Below are positions 16,405-26,515 of a DNA stretch of 64,000 nt, in pieces. This stretch comes from Tessaracoccus defluvii (lineage in GTDB: Bacteria > Actinomycetota > Actinomycetes > Propionibacteriales > Propionibacteriaceae). The notes beneath the pieces are model-generated. The model ran no database searches, was not told the DNA's origin, and saw only the letters and a program-made list of their open reading frames with translations. A program made the translations under genes and the position numbers. Every line of letters starts with the position of its first letter. Position 1 is the stretch's first letter. The stretch spans positions 186,001 through 250,000 of the forward strand of contig NZ_CP060789.1 of the NCBI RefSeq assembly GCF_014489575.1. The letters run 5' to 3'.

Positions 16405-17032
16405 CCTCCCGTCTGGCTGGTCCTTGCCGTGTCGAGTGTCGCCCTCACCAGGGGAGTCGTGGACCTCATTGCTCCGGCGTAACGCTGCCCTCCTCGACAT
16501 CACGGTCAGCAAGCTCGCCGACGCAACCGGCTTGGTCAACGAGGACGCCTTGTCTCCCGCCCAGCAGCGGGCTGCTGCATCGCTCTTGGGGCTTCAGGCC
16601 AGCGACATTCATGAGTTGACCCTCAACAAGTGGGCTGGCGTCGCCTACTCCAACCAGCCCATCCCGGCCCGGAACAGGCCGGGGTCAGCTTGGACATGGC
16701 TGCCTCCCAGGTTCGAGTGCCCACATTGCGCCGAGTCAGGCATCGCTCACCTCGAATGGCGCCTCTCCTGGATCACGACATGCCTTGCCCACAAGGTCTT
16801 CTTGCACCCGCGCTCCACCCCGTCCCACGAGGAAGCACCGCCAGAGGACCTTGCCATCACCAAGCTCCATTCGGTGGCCTTGGCCAACTGCGACACGTCC
16901 CACTTCAAGAGATGGCGCGACTCCATTCGTATCTCAGGCGGCCTCCGGCACGGACCACGCAGCAGGGGCATTGAGCCGCCCAAGCAACGAGCAGAGACCC
17001 TACGCACAGCTGCGCCTCTAGCTAGGAGGTGA
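16388..17032 (+). CDS. Second, short TniQ-like protein
   Basis: A 214-aa protein from ATG 16388, overlapping the first tniQ by 17 nt. The N-terminal LPCRVSPSPGESWTSLLRRNAALLDITVSKLADATGL is again TniQ-like. A zinc-finger-like pair (FECPHCAESG ... WRLSWITTCLAHKVFL) is placed as in the first protein. Two different tniQ genes in a row occur in some Tn7-like transposons where each directs a different target class; here the tnsB/tniA transposase and the tniB N-terminus are missing, so it is a relic. No ends of the parent element were found in the flanks. Confidence 0.65.
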   Translation: MDNRSSLPSGWSLPCRVSPSPGESWTSLLRRNAALLDITVSKLADATGLVNEDALSPAQQRAAASLLGLQASDIHELTLNKWAGVAYSNQPIPARNRPGSAWTWLPPRFECPHCAESGIAHLEWRLSWITTCLAHKVFLHPRSTPSHEEAPPEDLAITKLHSVALANCDTSHFKRWRDSIRISGGLRHGPRSRGIEPPKQRAETLRTAAPLARR

Positions 17033-17219
17033 AGCACTGGCCGTGCAGGACTTCGAGGCCCTATCTGCGGCAGGCCTGACGTCTGGCTCTCCACCCGCCA
17101 CGCCCACCCGACCTCCTGAGGCGCACGAGGCGACAGGGTGTCCACATGATGGAGACATGGTGTACCGCATCTTGTGTCGGGCGGGATCTTTAGGCAATAC
17201 TCGCGTTAGTTAAAGCAAC

Positions 17220-17238
17220 TTAGGCATGGCTAACCTCA
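17220..17238. promoter_or_regulatory. DtxR/IdeR-type iron box upstream of heme oxygenase
   Basis: TTAGGCATGGCTAACCTCA resembles the 19-bp DtxR/IdeR consensus TTAGGTTAGGCTAACCTAA, keeping TTAGG and GGCTAACCT. It ends 21 bp before the heme oxygenase ATG, a position suited to iron-dependent repression. Judged by eye only. Confidence 0.65.
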
Positions 17239-17259
17239 TGCCGCGCGAAAGGACATCGG

Positions 17260-17808
17260 ATGACCGCCCAGCTTGCTGCCATCGCCACCCGTGCCCTGTC
17301 GGCACGGCTCCGCGAGGAGACGAGCGAGGTCCACCGCAGCGCCGAGGAGAGCCCGTTCATGGCCCGCCTCGTGAAGGGCAGCGTGACCCGCGAGGATCTG
17401 CGCAACCTCACTGCGCAGCTCGTCGTCGTCTACACGGCCCTCGAGGAGGTCTCGCGGTCGATGGGTGACGACCCGGTCTTCCGTCACTTCCACGATCCGG
17501 CGCTCGAGCGGCTCGACACGCTGAGGGCCGACCTTGCCGCGTTGACGCAGCCGGGGGAGTCCGAGGTCGCCGTCCACCCCGCCAGCGAGGCGTACGCCGC
17601 CCGCATCCGTGAGATCGGCGCCCCGGGAATCTCCTTCTACCGGTTCACCACGATCGAGAAGGTCAAGCCGTACAAGGACCGCTACCGCACCGCCCTCGAC
17701 GAGGCGCCCATGAGTGAGGCCGACCACGACGTCGCGGTGGCCGAGGCGGTGCGGGCCTTCGAGTACAACCAGGCCGTCTTCGCCGCGCTCGACGACCTCG
17801 GGCGCTGA
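17260..17808 (+). CDS. hmuO: Heme oxygenase homologue lacking the distal-helix segment
   Basis: Heme oxygenases open heme to biliverdin, CO and iron. This 182-aa protein matches bacterial HmuO at both ends: LREETSEVHRSAEESPFM with the proximal His (about residue 25), and GISFYRFTTIEKVKPYKDRYRTALDEAPMSEADHDVAVAEAVRAFEYNQAVFAAL. Between them, RIREIG joins directly to APGISFYRF, while family members have about 33 more residues here, including the distal-helix VAHHYVRYLGDLSGGQ motif that covers heme. The frame is intact, so this is a clean in-frame deletion near 17610-17627. Without the glycine-rich distal helix, normal catalysis is unlikely; heme binding alone may remain. Confidence 0.85.
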   Translation: MTAQLAAIATRALSARLREETSEVHRSAEESPFMARLVKGSVTREDLRNLTAQLVVVYTALEEVSRSMGDDPVFRHFHDPALERLDTLRADLAALTQPGESEVAVHPASEAYAARIREIGAPGISFYRFTTIEKVKPYKDRYRTALDEAPMSEADHDVAVAEAVRAFEYNQAVFAALDDLGR

Positions 17809-17871
17809 CCCGGGAACCGGTCGGTTTCGCAGGCCGGACGGCACGGACCACGGGGCGGTGGAACGGGCCCC

Positions 17872-19320
17872 GTGCACTACGCTGACCGGGTGGAGAACTT
17901 CGAAGGACCGAAGGAAGAGTGCGGCGTATTCGGGGTCTGGGCCCCGGACGAGGACGTCGCGCAGCTGACGTTCTTCGGGCTCTTCGCCCTGCAGCACCGC
18001 GGCCAGGAGTCGGCGGGAATCGCCGTCAGCAACGGCCAGCGGATCATGGTCTACAAGGACATGGGCCTTGTCAGCCAAGTGTTCGACGAGGCGACGCTGA
18101 AGTCGCTGCCGGGACGGCTCGCGATCGGGCACACCCGTTACTCGACCACGGGCGCCAGCGTCTGGCACAACGCGCAGCCCACGTTCAGGGCGACCAGCCG
18201 CGGCGGCCTCGCGCTCGCCCACAACGGCAACCTGACCAACACGCACGAGCTCGAGGCGTGGCTGGCGGAGCTCGCACCGTCGGAGCACGTGCCCGAGAAG
18301 AAGACCATGGACTCGACCAACGACACGTCGCTGGTCACCGCCCTGATGTCCAGCTTCGGCGACGAGTCCCTCGAGGACGTCGCCATGCAGGTGCTGCCGC
18401 GGCTGAAGGGCGCCTTCTGCCTCACGTTCCTGACAGAGCGGACGCTGTACGCGGCCCGCGATCCCCACGGCATCCGGCCACTCGTGCTCGGGCGCCTGTC
18501 GAATGGCTGGGTCGTCGCGTCAGAGACCGCAGCGCTCGACATCGTGGGCGCCAGCTTCGTCCGCGAGGTCGAGCCCGGCGAGTTCATCGCCGTCGACGAG
18601 CGGGGCCTGCGCACGCGCCGGTTCGCGGATGCGAACCCCAAGGGCTGCATTTTCGAGTACGTCTACCTCGCCCGCCCGGACACCACCATCGCCGGCCGCG
18701 GCGTGCACCAGGTGCGCGTGAACATCGGACGCAAGCTCGCCGAGGAGTACCCCGTCGACGCGGATCTGGTGATCCCGGTGCCGGAGTCCGGCACCCCATC
18801 GGCCATCGGCTACGCCCAGGGCTCCGGGCTGCCCTACGGCCAGGGCCTGGTCAAGAACTCCTACGTCGGGCGCACCTTCATCCAGCCGAGCCAGACCATC
18901 CGTCAGTTGGGCATCCGGCTGAAGCTCAACCCGCTGCGCGAGGTCATCGAGGGTAAGCGGCTCGTCGTCGTCGACGACTCCATCGTCCGCGGCAACACGC
19001 AGCGTGCCCTCGTGCGGATGCTCCGCGAGGCGGGAGCCAAGGAGGTCCATGTCCGGATCTCCTCGCCGCCGGTGCAGTGGCCGTGCTTCTACGGCATCGA
19101 CTTCGCCACCCGCGCCGAGCTCATCGCGCCCGGGCTGAGCGTGGACGAGATCTGCCGCTCGCTCGGCGCCGACTCGCTCGGCTACATCTCGCTCGAGGGG
19201 CTCACCGAGGCCACGCGCATCCCCGCCGACCGACTCTGCCGCGCCTGCTTCGACGGCAGGTACCCGATCGCCATCCCGCCTGCCCAGGCGGCACTGCTCA
19301 ACCTGGAGGACGTGTCATGA
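17872..19320 (+). CDS. purF: Amidophosphoribosyltransferase PurF
   Basis: First step of de novo purine synthesis: PRPP plus glutamine to phosphoribosylamine. The 482-aa length is normal. After a short propeptide comes EECGVFGVW, whose Cys becomes the N-terminal nucleophile of the Ntn glutaminase domain; HTRYSTTG and LAHNGNLTN follow. The phosphoribosyltransferase domain has the PRPP loop LVVVDDSIVRGNTQ. The C-terminal FDGRYPIAIP is also typical. The four-cysteine pattern suits the Fe-S or Bacillus-type enzyme. The GTG at 17872 is used; the stop overlaps purM by ATGA. Confidence 0.96.
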   Translation: MHYADRVENFEGPKEECGVFGVWAPDEDVAQLTFFGLFALQHRGQESAGIAVSNGQRIMVYKDMGLVSQVFDEATLKSLPGRLAIGHTRYSTTGASVWHNAQPTFRATSRGGLALAHNGNLTNTHELEAWLAELAPSEHVPEKKTMDSTNDTSLVTALMSSFGDESLEDVAMQVLPRLKGAFCLTFLTERTLYAARDPHGIRPLVLGRLSNGWVVASETAALDIVGASFVREVEPGEFIAVDERGLRTRRFADANPKGCIFEYVYLARPDTTIAGRGVHQVRVNIGRKLAEEYPVDADLVIPVPESGTPSAIGYAQGSGLPYGQGLVKNSYVGRTFIQPSQTIRQLGIRLKLNPLREVIEGKRLVVVDDSIVRGNTQRALVRMLREAGAKEVHVRISSPPVQWPCFYGIDFATRAELIAPGLSVDEICRSLGADSLGYISLEGLTEATRIPADRLCRACFDGRYPIAIPPAQAALLNLEDVS

Positions 19321-20357
19321 ACACCAGCGCCTACGCCGCGGCCGGCGTCGACATCGAGGCGGGCGACCGCGCCGTCGAACTGATGAAGGCGTCGGTGGCG
19401 CGTTCGCGCCGTCCCGAGGTCCTCGGCGGGCTGGGCGGGTTCGCCGGCTTCTTCGACGCCTCCGCTCTCAAGGGATACAGGCATCCGGTGTTGGCGACGT
19501 CCACCGACGGCGTCGGCACCAAGGTTGCCATCGCGCAGGCCATGGACAAGCACGACACCATCGGCTTCGACCTGATCGGCATGCTCGTCGATGACCTCGT
19601 CGTCTGCGGCGCCGAGCCCCTGTTCGTGACCGACTACATCGCCACCGGCAAGGTGGTGCCGGAGCGGGTCGCCGCGATCGTCGGCGGCATCGCCGACGCC
19701 TGCGTGGCGGCCGGCTGCTCCCTGGTCGGCGGTGAGACCGCCGAACACCCCGGCCTGCTCGGCCCGGATGAGTACGACATCGCCGGCGCCACGACCGGCG
19801 TCGTCGAGAAGAACGCGATCCTCGGCGCGCACCGCATCGAGGTGGGGGACGCCGTCATCGGCATGAAGGCGTCGGGCCTCCACTCCAACGGCTACTCGCT
19901 GGTGCGCCACGTGCTGCTCAACCAGGCCGGCTGGGCGCTCGATCGGCACGTCGACGAACTGGGCCGCACCCTGGGCGAGGAACTGCTCGAGCCCACCAAG
20001 GTCTACGCGCTGGACATCCTCGACCTGATCGCCAAGGCCCAGGTCCACGGGATGAGCCACATCACCGGCGGTGGCCTCGCCAACAACGTGGCCCGCGTCA
20101 TCCCGGACGGGATGACCGCCGTCCTCGAGCGCTCCAGCTGGACGCCTCCGGCGGTCTTCCAGCTCGTGCAGCAGGTCGGCAAGGTCTCACAGCCCGACAT
20201 CGACGCCACCCTCAACATGGGCGTGGGCATGGTCGCCATCCTGCCGCAGGACCAGGTGCCCGCGGCGCTGGCGGCCCTGCAGCAGCGCGAGGTGCACTCC
20301 TGGGTTCTCGGTGAGGTCGTCGCCGAGGAAGGCGCCGGGGCCGCCCGCCTCGTCTGA
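19317..20357 (+). CDS. purM: Phosphoribosylformylglycinamidine cyclo-ligase PurM
   Basis: Fifth step of purine synthesis: ATP-dependent ring closure of FGAM to AIR. It is 346 aa. Characteristic segments are YAAAGVDIEAGDRAVELMK at the start, LATSTDGVGTKVAIAQ, IGFDLIGMLVDDLVVCGAEPLFVTDYIA, GGETAEHPG, and HITGGGLANNVARVIPDG. ATGA overlap with purF shows translational coupling. Nothing is unusual. Confidence 0.96.
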   Translation: MNTSAYAAAGVDIEAGDRAVELMKASVARSRRPEVLGGLGGFAGFFDASALKGYRHPVLATSTDGVGTKVAIAQAMDKHDTIGFDLIGMLVDDLVVCGAEPLFVTDYIATGKVVPERVAAIVGGIADACVAAGCSLVGGETAEHPGLLGPDEYDIAGATTGVVEKNAILGAHRIEVGDAVIGMKASGLHSNGYSLVRHVLLNQAGWALDRHVDELGRTLGEELLEPTKVYALDILDLIAKAQVHGMSHITGGGLANNVARVIPDGMTAVLERSSWTPPAVFQLVQQVGKVSQPDIDATLNMGVGMVAILPQDQVPAALAALQQREVHSWVLGEVVAEEGAGAARLV

Positions 20358-20358
20358 G

Positions 20359-21561
20359 ATGCGCTCCTTCCTCCGGTCGTGGCTGCTGGCCACACTGGCC
20401 GGGGTCGTGGCCGGGCTCGCCGCCGTCCTCGTGGTGGCGCTGCTCGACGCCACCCAGTGGCTCGTAGCCGGCGAGAGCGCCAGCGCCCAGGAACCGGCGA
20501 CGGTCCGTCAGGCCCTGGTCGTCGGGGCCGCGGGATCGGTCGCCGCCTTCGCCTGGGTGGGGCTGCGGCACTGGCAGCGCAGGCGCAACGGACCCCTGGC
20601 CGAGGCCGCCGATGCGCTGTTGCAGACGGTGAGCGTCGGCATCGGCGCTCCCGTGGGTCGGGAACAGGCGCCACGCATCCTCGCCCGGCTGCTGACCCGT
20701 GGGCTGTTGGCCCGGCTCCGGGTGCCGGAGTCAGCGGTGACGGTCTTCGCCGGCGCCTCGATGGGGGCCGCGTTCGGCGCCGTCTACAACACGCCGCTGG
20801 CGGGCGTCGCGTTCGCCGTTGAGCGGGTGCTGCGGGGCCGTCGGCTCAGCGAGGTGCTCATCGCGGGCTGGGCCACCGCCATCGCCGTTCCCATCGGGTG
20901 GCTGGCGGTGCCCCGCAGTCCCGCCTTCGCCGTCGCGCCGTCCGTGGCGTGGCCCGACATGGCCTGGCTGATCGTCGTCGTGCCGCTGGCCTTCGTGCTC
21001 GGCACCCTGGTGCGGTGGGTGTGGAGCCGCGCCGCCCGCGTCAACCTGGGCGACCTGGCGGAGGCGGCGGGAGGGCTGCTGGCTTTCTGGCTGATGGCCG
21101 CCGCCGCGATCGTGCTACCGCAGATCCTCGGCAACGGGAAGGCGGTCGTCGCCGCCGGCCTCGCCGGAGAGCTCGGGCTGTGGGAGGCCGTGCTGCTGAC
21201 GGTGGTCAAGTTCGCGGCGGTCGCTCTGTTCTTCGCCGTCGGGATCCGCGGCGGTCAGATCATGCCGGCCGTGGCCGTCGGGATGGGCGCCGGCACGGTG
21301 CTGGCGCTGGTGGTCGAACCGCTCGTCGGGGCGCAGCACGCCTCCACGGTCGGATTCATGCTGGGGATTGCGGTGCTCGCCGTCTCCCAGCGGGCACCCG
21401 TGTTCGCGCTGTGCTTCGGCGTCGAACTGGTGCCGTTCTCGCCCGCGCTCGCAGCCGCGCTCGCGGTGACGGTGCTGCTCGTCGGGATCGGCCTGCGGGC
21501 CGGGCCGACTCCCTGGAAGCGGCGCTGGCCGGCCGCGGGAGAGCGGCCCTCAGGCGGCTGA
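20359..21561 (+). CDS. CLC-family chloride channel or Cl-/H+ antiporter
   Basis: A 400-aa membrane protein with about ten hydrophobic segments. The SVGIGAPVGREQAPR stretch corresponds to the CLC G(R/K)EGP selectivity loop with Gln-Ala for Gly-Pro; GAAFGAVYNTPLAGVAFAVE and GIRGGQIMPAVAVGMGAG match the later conserved loops. The altered GREQA loop and lack of the external gating Glu in that form put it in a divergent CLC branch, so ion choice is uncertain. Its ATG is one base after the purM stop, so it may share that transcript. The 3' end overlaps the convergent tetR remnant by 12 bp. Confidence 0.82.
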   Translation: MRSFLRSWLLATLAGVVAGLAAVLVVALLDATQWLVAGESASAQEPATVRQALVVGAAGSVAAFAWVGLRHWQRRRNGPLAEAADALLQTVSVGIGAPVGREQAPRILARLLTRGLLARLRVPESAVTVFAGASMGAAFGAVYNTPLAGVAFAVERVLRGRRLSEVLIAGWATAIAVPIGWLAVPRSPAFAVAPSVAWPDMAWLIVVVPLAFVLGTLVRWVWSRAARVNLGDLAEAAGGLLAFWLMAAAAIVLPQILGNGKAVVAAGLAGELGLWEAVLLTVVKFAAVALFFAVGIRGGQIMPAVAVGMGAGTVLALVVEPLVGAQHASTVGFMLGIAVLAVSQRAPVFALCFGVELVPFSPALAAALAVTVLLVGIGLRAGPTPWKRRWPAAGERPSGG

Positions 21562-21965
21562 GCCCAGCAGATGGTGGCCGAGGGCGACGATGCTGGAGCG
21601 GATCGCCTCCGCGCTGATCGTGCCCTCCTCCCGCAGCGTCGGCTGGGCCGGCGCGCTGCAGGCGGCCAGGAAGTAGGCGGCGGCCAGCCGCCGTTCGGCG
21701 TCCGGGTCGGGGCCGAGCAGGGCCTGTTCCATGCGGGCGAAGGTGGCTGCGGTGTGAGGGTCAGCGGCCAGCACGGGGCCGACCGCCGGGTCGCTCATCA
21801 TGATCGAGTAGCGGGGGCGGTGGTCGACCATGATGTCGGCGAGGCCGCGCACGACGATGTCGGCGCGGCGTGCGGGATCATCCACGGCGTGCGCCGCCGC
21901 GACGACGTCGTCCAGCTGCTCCAGGCCCGCACGCAGCACCTCCACGACAACCTCAGCCTCGGCGC
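21550..21965 (-). pseudogene. TetR-family regulator, C-terminal remnant
   Basis: The minus-strand frame ending at 21550 has a TetR ligand-binding half (VLRAGLEQLDDVVAAAHAVDDPARRADIVVRGLADIMVDHRPRYSIMMSDP ... AAYFLAACSAP ... IRSSIVALGHHLLG). The N-terminal HTH is absent: near 21940-21970 coding evidence passes to the oppositely oriented dehydrogenase fragment. It could not bind DNA. The junction position is approximate. Confidence 0.7.
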
Positions 21966-22706
21966 CGAGGGCAACACGGGCGACACGCTGGCGCTTGCCG
22001 AGGGAGTCGGCGCTGAGCTGGCGAACCTCGACCAGGCCTGGTGGTTCCCGGCCGTCGCGTCCGCCGCAGAGGGGCAGGCCCCGGCCGTCATGCTCGCGGA
22101 GCGTTCGCTGCCGGGCTCGCTGATCGTCCACCAGACCGGCAAGCGGTTCATCAACGAGGCCACCGACTACATGAGCTTCGGGCAGGAGGCGCTCCGCCGC
22201 GAGCGGGAGGGCGACCCGCTCAGCGACATCTGGCTGGTCTTCGACCAGCAGTACCGCAACTCGTACGTCTTCGCGGGCGGGATCTTCCCGCGGCAGCCCC
22301 TTCCGCAGGCATGGGCGTCGACCGGGCGGCCCTGACCGAGACGCTCGAGCGGTTCAACCCGACCGCCGCCGCCGGCGTCGATGAGGACTTCCAGCGTGGT
22401 CACAGCGCCTACGACCACTACTACGGCGATCCGACGCAGACCCCGAACCCGAACGTGCGTCCGCTCAGCGGCACGCTCTACGCGGTGAAGATGGTCGTCT
22501 CCGACCTCGGCACCTGTGGCGGCGTGATGACCGACGAGTTCGGTCGTGCAGTCACGGCCTCCGGTGACGTCATCGAGGGCCTCTACGCGCAGGGCAACGC
22601 GGCTGCCAACGTGTTCGGCCACAGCTACCCCGGCGCTGGCGCCACCATCAGCCAGGGGCTGGTGTACGGCTACATCATCGCGAAGCACGCCGCAGAGGCG
22701 CGCTGA
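21966..22706 (+). pseudogene. FAD-dependent 3-ketosteroid-dehydrogenase-like remnant
   Basis: The plus strand carries the C-terminal half of a fumarate-reductase/ketosteroid-Delta1-dehydrogenase flavoprotein: GNTGDTLALAEGVGAELANLDQAWWFPAV, GKRFINEATDYMSFGQEAL, LVFDQQYRNSYVFAGGIFPRQPLP, then in another frame MGVDRAALTETLERFNPTAAAGVDEDFQRGHSAYDHYYGDP ... NPNVRPLSGTLYAVKMVVSDLGTCGGVMTDEFGRAV ... EGLYAQGNAAANVFGHSYPGAGATISQGLVYGYI. The FAD-binding N-terminus is missing, and at about 22310 a short deletion with loss of frame removed the residues that usually separate these blocks. Confidence 0.75.
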
Positions 22707-22768
22707 GCCATCCCGACGGCAGCGGCCACCCGCCAGCCCCCGACGGCGCGGTGGTCGTAGCCTCAACA

Positions 22769-22814
22769 GAGACGGCCCCGGTCTCTCCCGCGAGGGAGAG
22801 ACCGGGGCCGTCTC
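22769..22814. terminator. Strong bidirectional hairpin terminator
   Basis: A perfect 21-bp stem (22769-22789 with 22794-22814) around the loop GCGA, starting GAGACGGCCCCGG and ending CCGGGGCCGTCTC. It sits between the dehydrogenase remnant and the 3' end of icd. It is 25 bp past the icd stop on the minus strand, so its main role is probably to end icd transcription. Confidence 0.9.
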
Positions 22815-22838
22815 GTTGTCCGGGCGCCGCCGGCCGGG

Positions 22839-25061
<2,223 letters not shown>

Positions 25062-25244
25062 TCAGGGTTGGATGGCCCACAGCTTAGTGGGCCGCGCCGG
25101 GACGCGGGCCGCTGCGAGCGGCGTCTCAGCCTGCCGGGCGGGTCTTTGGACTAACCGGGGGGATTGGGTAGCCTGTACCCCACGAGTTATTGATCAGATT
25201 CCGCGGCGAGACCGCGAGGGACAAGGCAAGGGGGTCGACCCGAT

Positions 25245-25475
25245 ATGGGGCGCGGCCGTGCAAAGGCAAAGCAGACGAAGGTGGCTCGCGATCTGAAGTA
25301 TCGCCCGGTGTCCACCGATTTCGCATCACTGGAGCGCGAGCTACGAGGAGACGGTCTGCCCGACCTCGATGACGTCACGGACGACTCCGCAGAGGAGTCG
25401 GACGAGTACGGCGGCTACGCAGACTACTCGCAGTATCTCGACGACGACGAGGACGACGAGCGCCGCTCGTCGTGA
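25245..25475 (+). CDS. DUF3073 small acidic protein
   Basis: A 76-aa actinobacterial protein. The basic N-terminus MGRGRAKAKQTKVARDLKYRP is the hallmark of DUF3073, followed by a strongly acidic tail (DDVTDDSAEESDEYGG, YLDDDEDDE). Function is unknown; the charge pattern suggests nucleic-acid or ribosome contact, which is inference. The gene stands alone, 197 bp from the divergent icd start, and is followed 6 bp later by a hydrolase gene that may be co-transcribed. Confidence 0.85.
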   Translation: MGRGRAKAKQTKVARDLKYRPVSTDFASLERELRGDGLPDLDDVTDDSAEESDEYGGYADYSQYLDDDEDDERRSS

Positions 25476-25481
25476 CCTGTC

Positions 25482-26447
25482 GTGCCCATCAGTATCTGGG
25501 CGCCTGACTCGGAACTTCCGGGTTACGAGCAACTCACGATCCCGCTTCCTGACGAGCCGACCTATGCGCTCGAGCAGTCCGGGACGCTCGTCGCCACCCT
25601 GGTGCGGCGCAATGCGCCCACCGGGCGGCGGGCGGTGCTCTACGTGCACGGCTGGAACGACTACTTCTTCCAGGCGCATCTGGCCGACGAGATGGCGCGG
25701 CTCGGGTACGACTTCTACGCGCTCGAGCTGCGCCGCTACGGTCGTTCGCTGCGGCCGAAGCAGTTGGCGGGCTACATCGCGAAGCTCGACGACTACTTCG
25801 TCGAGCTCGACCTCGCCGTCGACCTCATCCGCGGCGAGGGGCACGACGACCTCGTGCTGATGGCCCACTCGACAGGCGGGCTGATCTCGGTGCTGTACGC
25901 CAACGAGCGGCCGGGCACCTTCACGGGCATGATCCTGAACTCGCCGTGGCTGGAGCTGCAGGCGAACCCGATGCTCCGCTCGGCCACGCAGCCGATGTTC
26001 AGCGCGGCGGGCGCGGTGGCGCCGACGACCGCCGTCCCGATGGGCGACAACGGCATCTACCACCGGGCGATCGACATCGACCAGGACGGGGAGTGGGTCT
26101 ACAACCACAACCTGAAGGGCGATCCGGCGTTCCTGGTGCGGCTGGGGTGGCTGGCCGCCGTCCTGCAGGGGCATGCGCGCGTCGCCGCCGGCCTCGACAT
26201 CGACTGCCCGATCCTCGTGGCCATCTCCGAGGTGTCCGACTTCCGCCGCCGCTGGGACGAGGCGCTCCTGGGTGCCGACACCGTCCTCGACGTCGACCGC
26301 ATCGCCGAGCGGACCACGGCACTCGGGAACCTCGTGGTGTTGGCCAGGATCGAGGGTGGTCTGCATGATCTGGTGCTGTCACGCCCGGATGTCCGGGCCG
26401 CTGTGTTCGACCAGTACGCCCGCTTCCTCCGTGCCTACGCCACCTGA
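25482..26447 (+). CDS. Alpha/beta hydrolase (serine aminopeptidase/lysophospholipase-like)
   Basis: A 321-aa cytosolic hydrolase without a signal peptide. The oxyanion region is LYVHGWNDYF, the nucleophile elbow is MAHSTGG (Ser about residue 130), and the catalytic His is in GGLHDLVLS near the C-terminus; the acid is probably an Asp in the 230s (AISEVSDF). Hydrophobic residues after the elbow (GMILNSPWLEL) match the hydrolase_4/monoacylglycerol lipase group. The substrate cannot be inferred. An IS element lies directly downstream. Confidence 0.85.
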   Translation: MPISIWAPDSELPGYEQLTIPLPDEPTYALEQSGTLVATLVRRNAPTGRRAVLYVHGWNDYFFQAHLADEMARLGYDFYALELRRYGRSLRPKQLAGYIAKLDDYFVELDLAVDLIRGEGHDDLVLMAHSTGGLISVLYANERPGTFTGMILNSPWLELQANPMLRSATQPMFSAAGAVAPTTAVPMGDNGIYHRAIDIDQDGEWVYNHNLKGDPAFLVRLGWLAAVLQGHARVAAGLDIDCPILVAISEVSDFRRRWDEALLGADTVLDVDRIAERTTALGNLVVLARIEGGLHDLVLSRPDVRAAVFDQYARFLRAYAT

Positions 26448-26515
26448 CGCCGTCGTCCGGCGGACGCAGGAGTCGACCTTCGTCCTCATTTGAGCGACCC
26501 GGCGTGGTACCTCAC

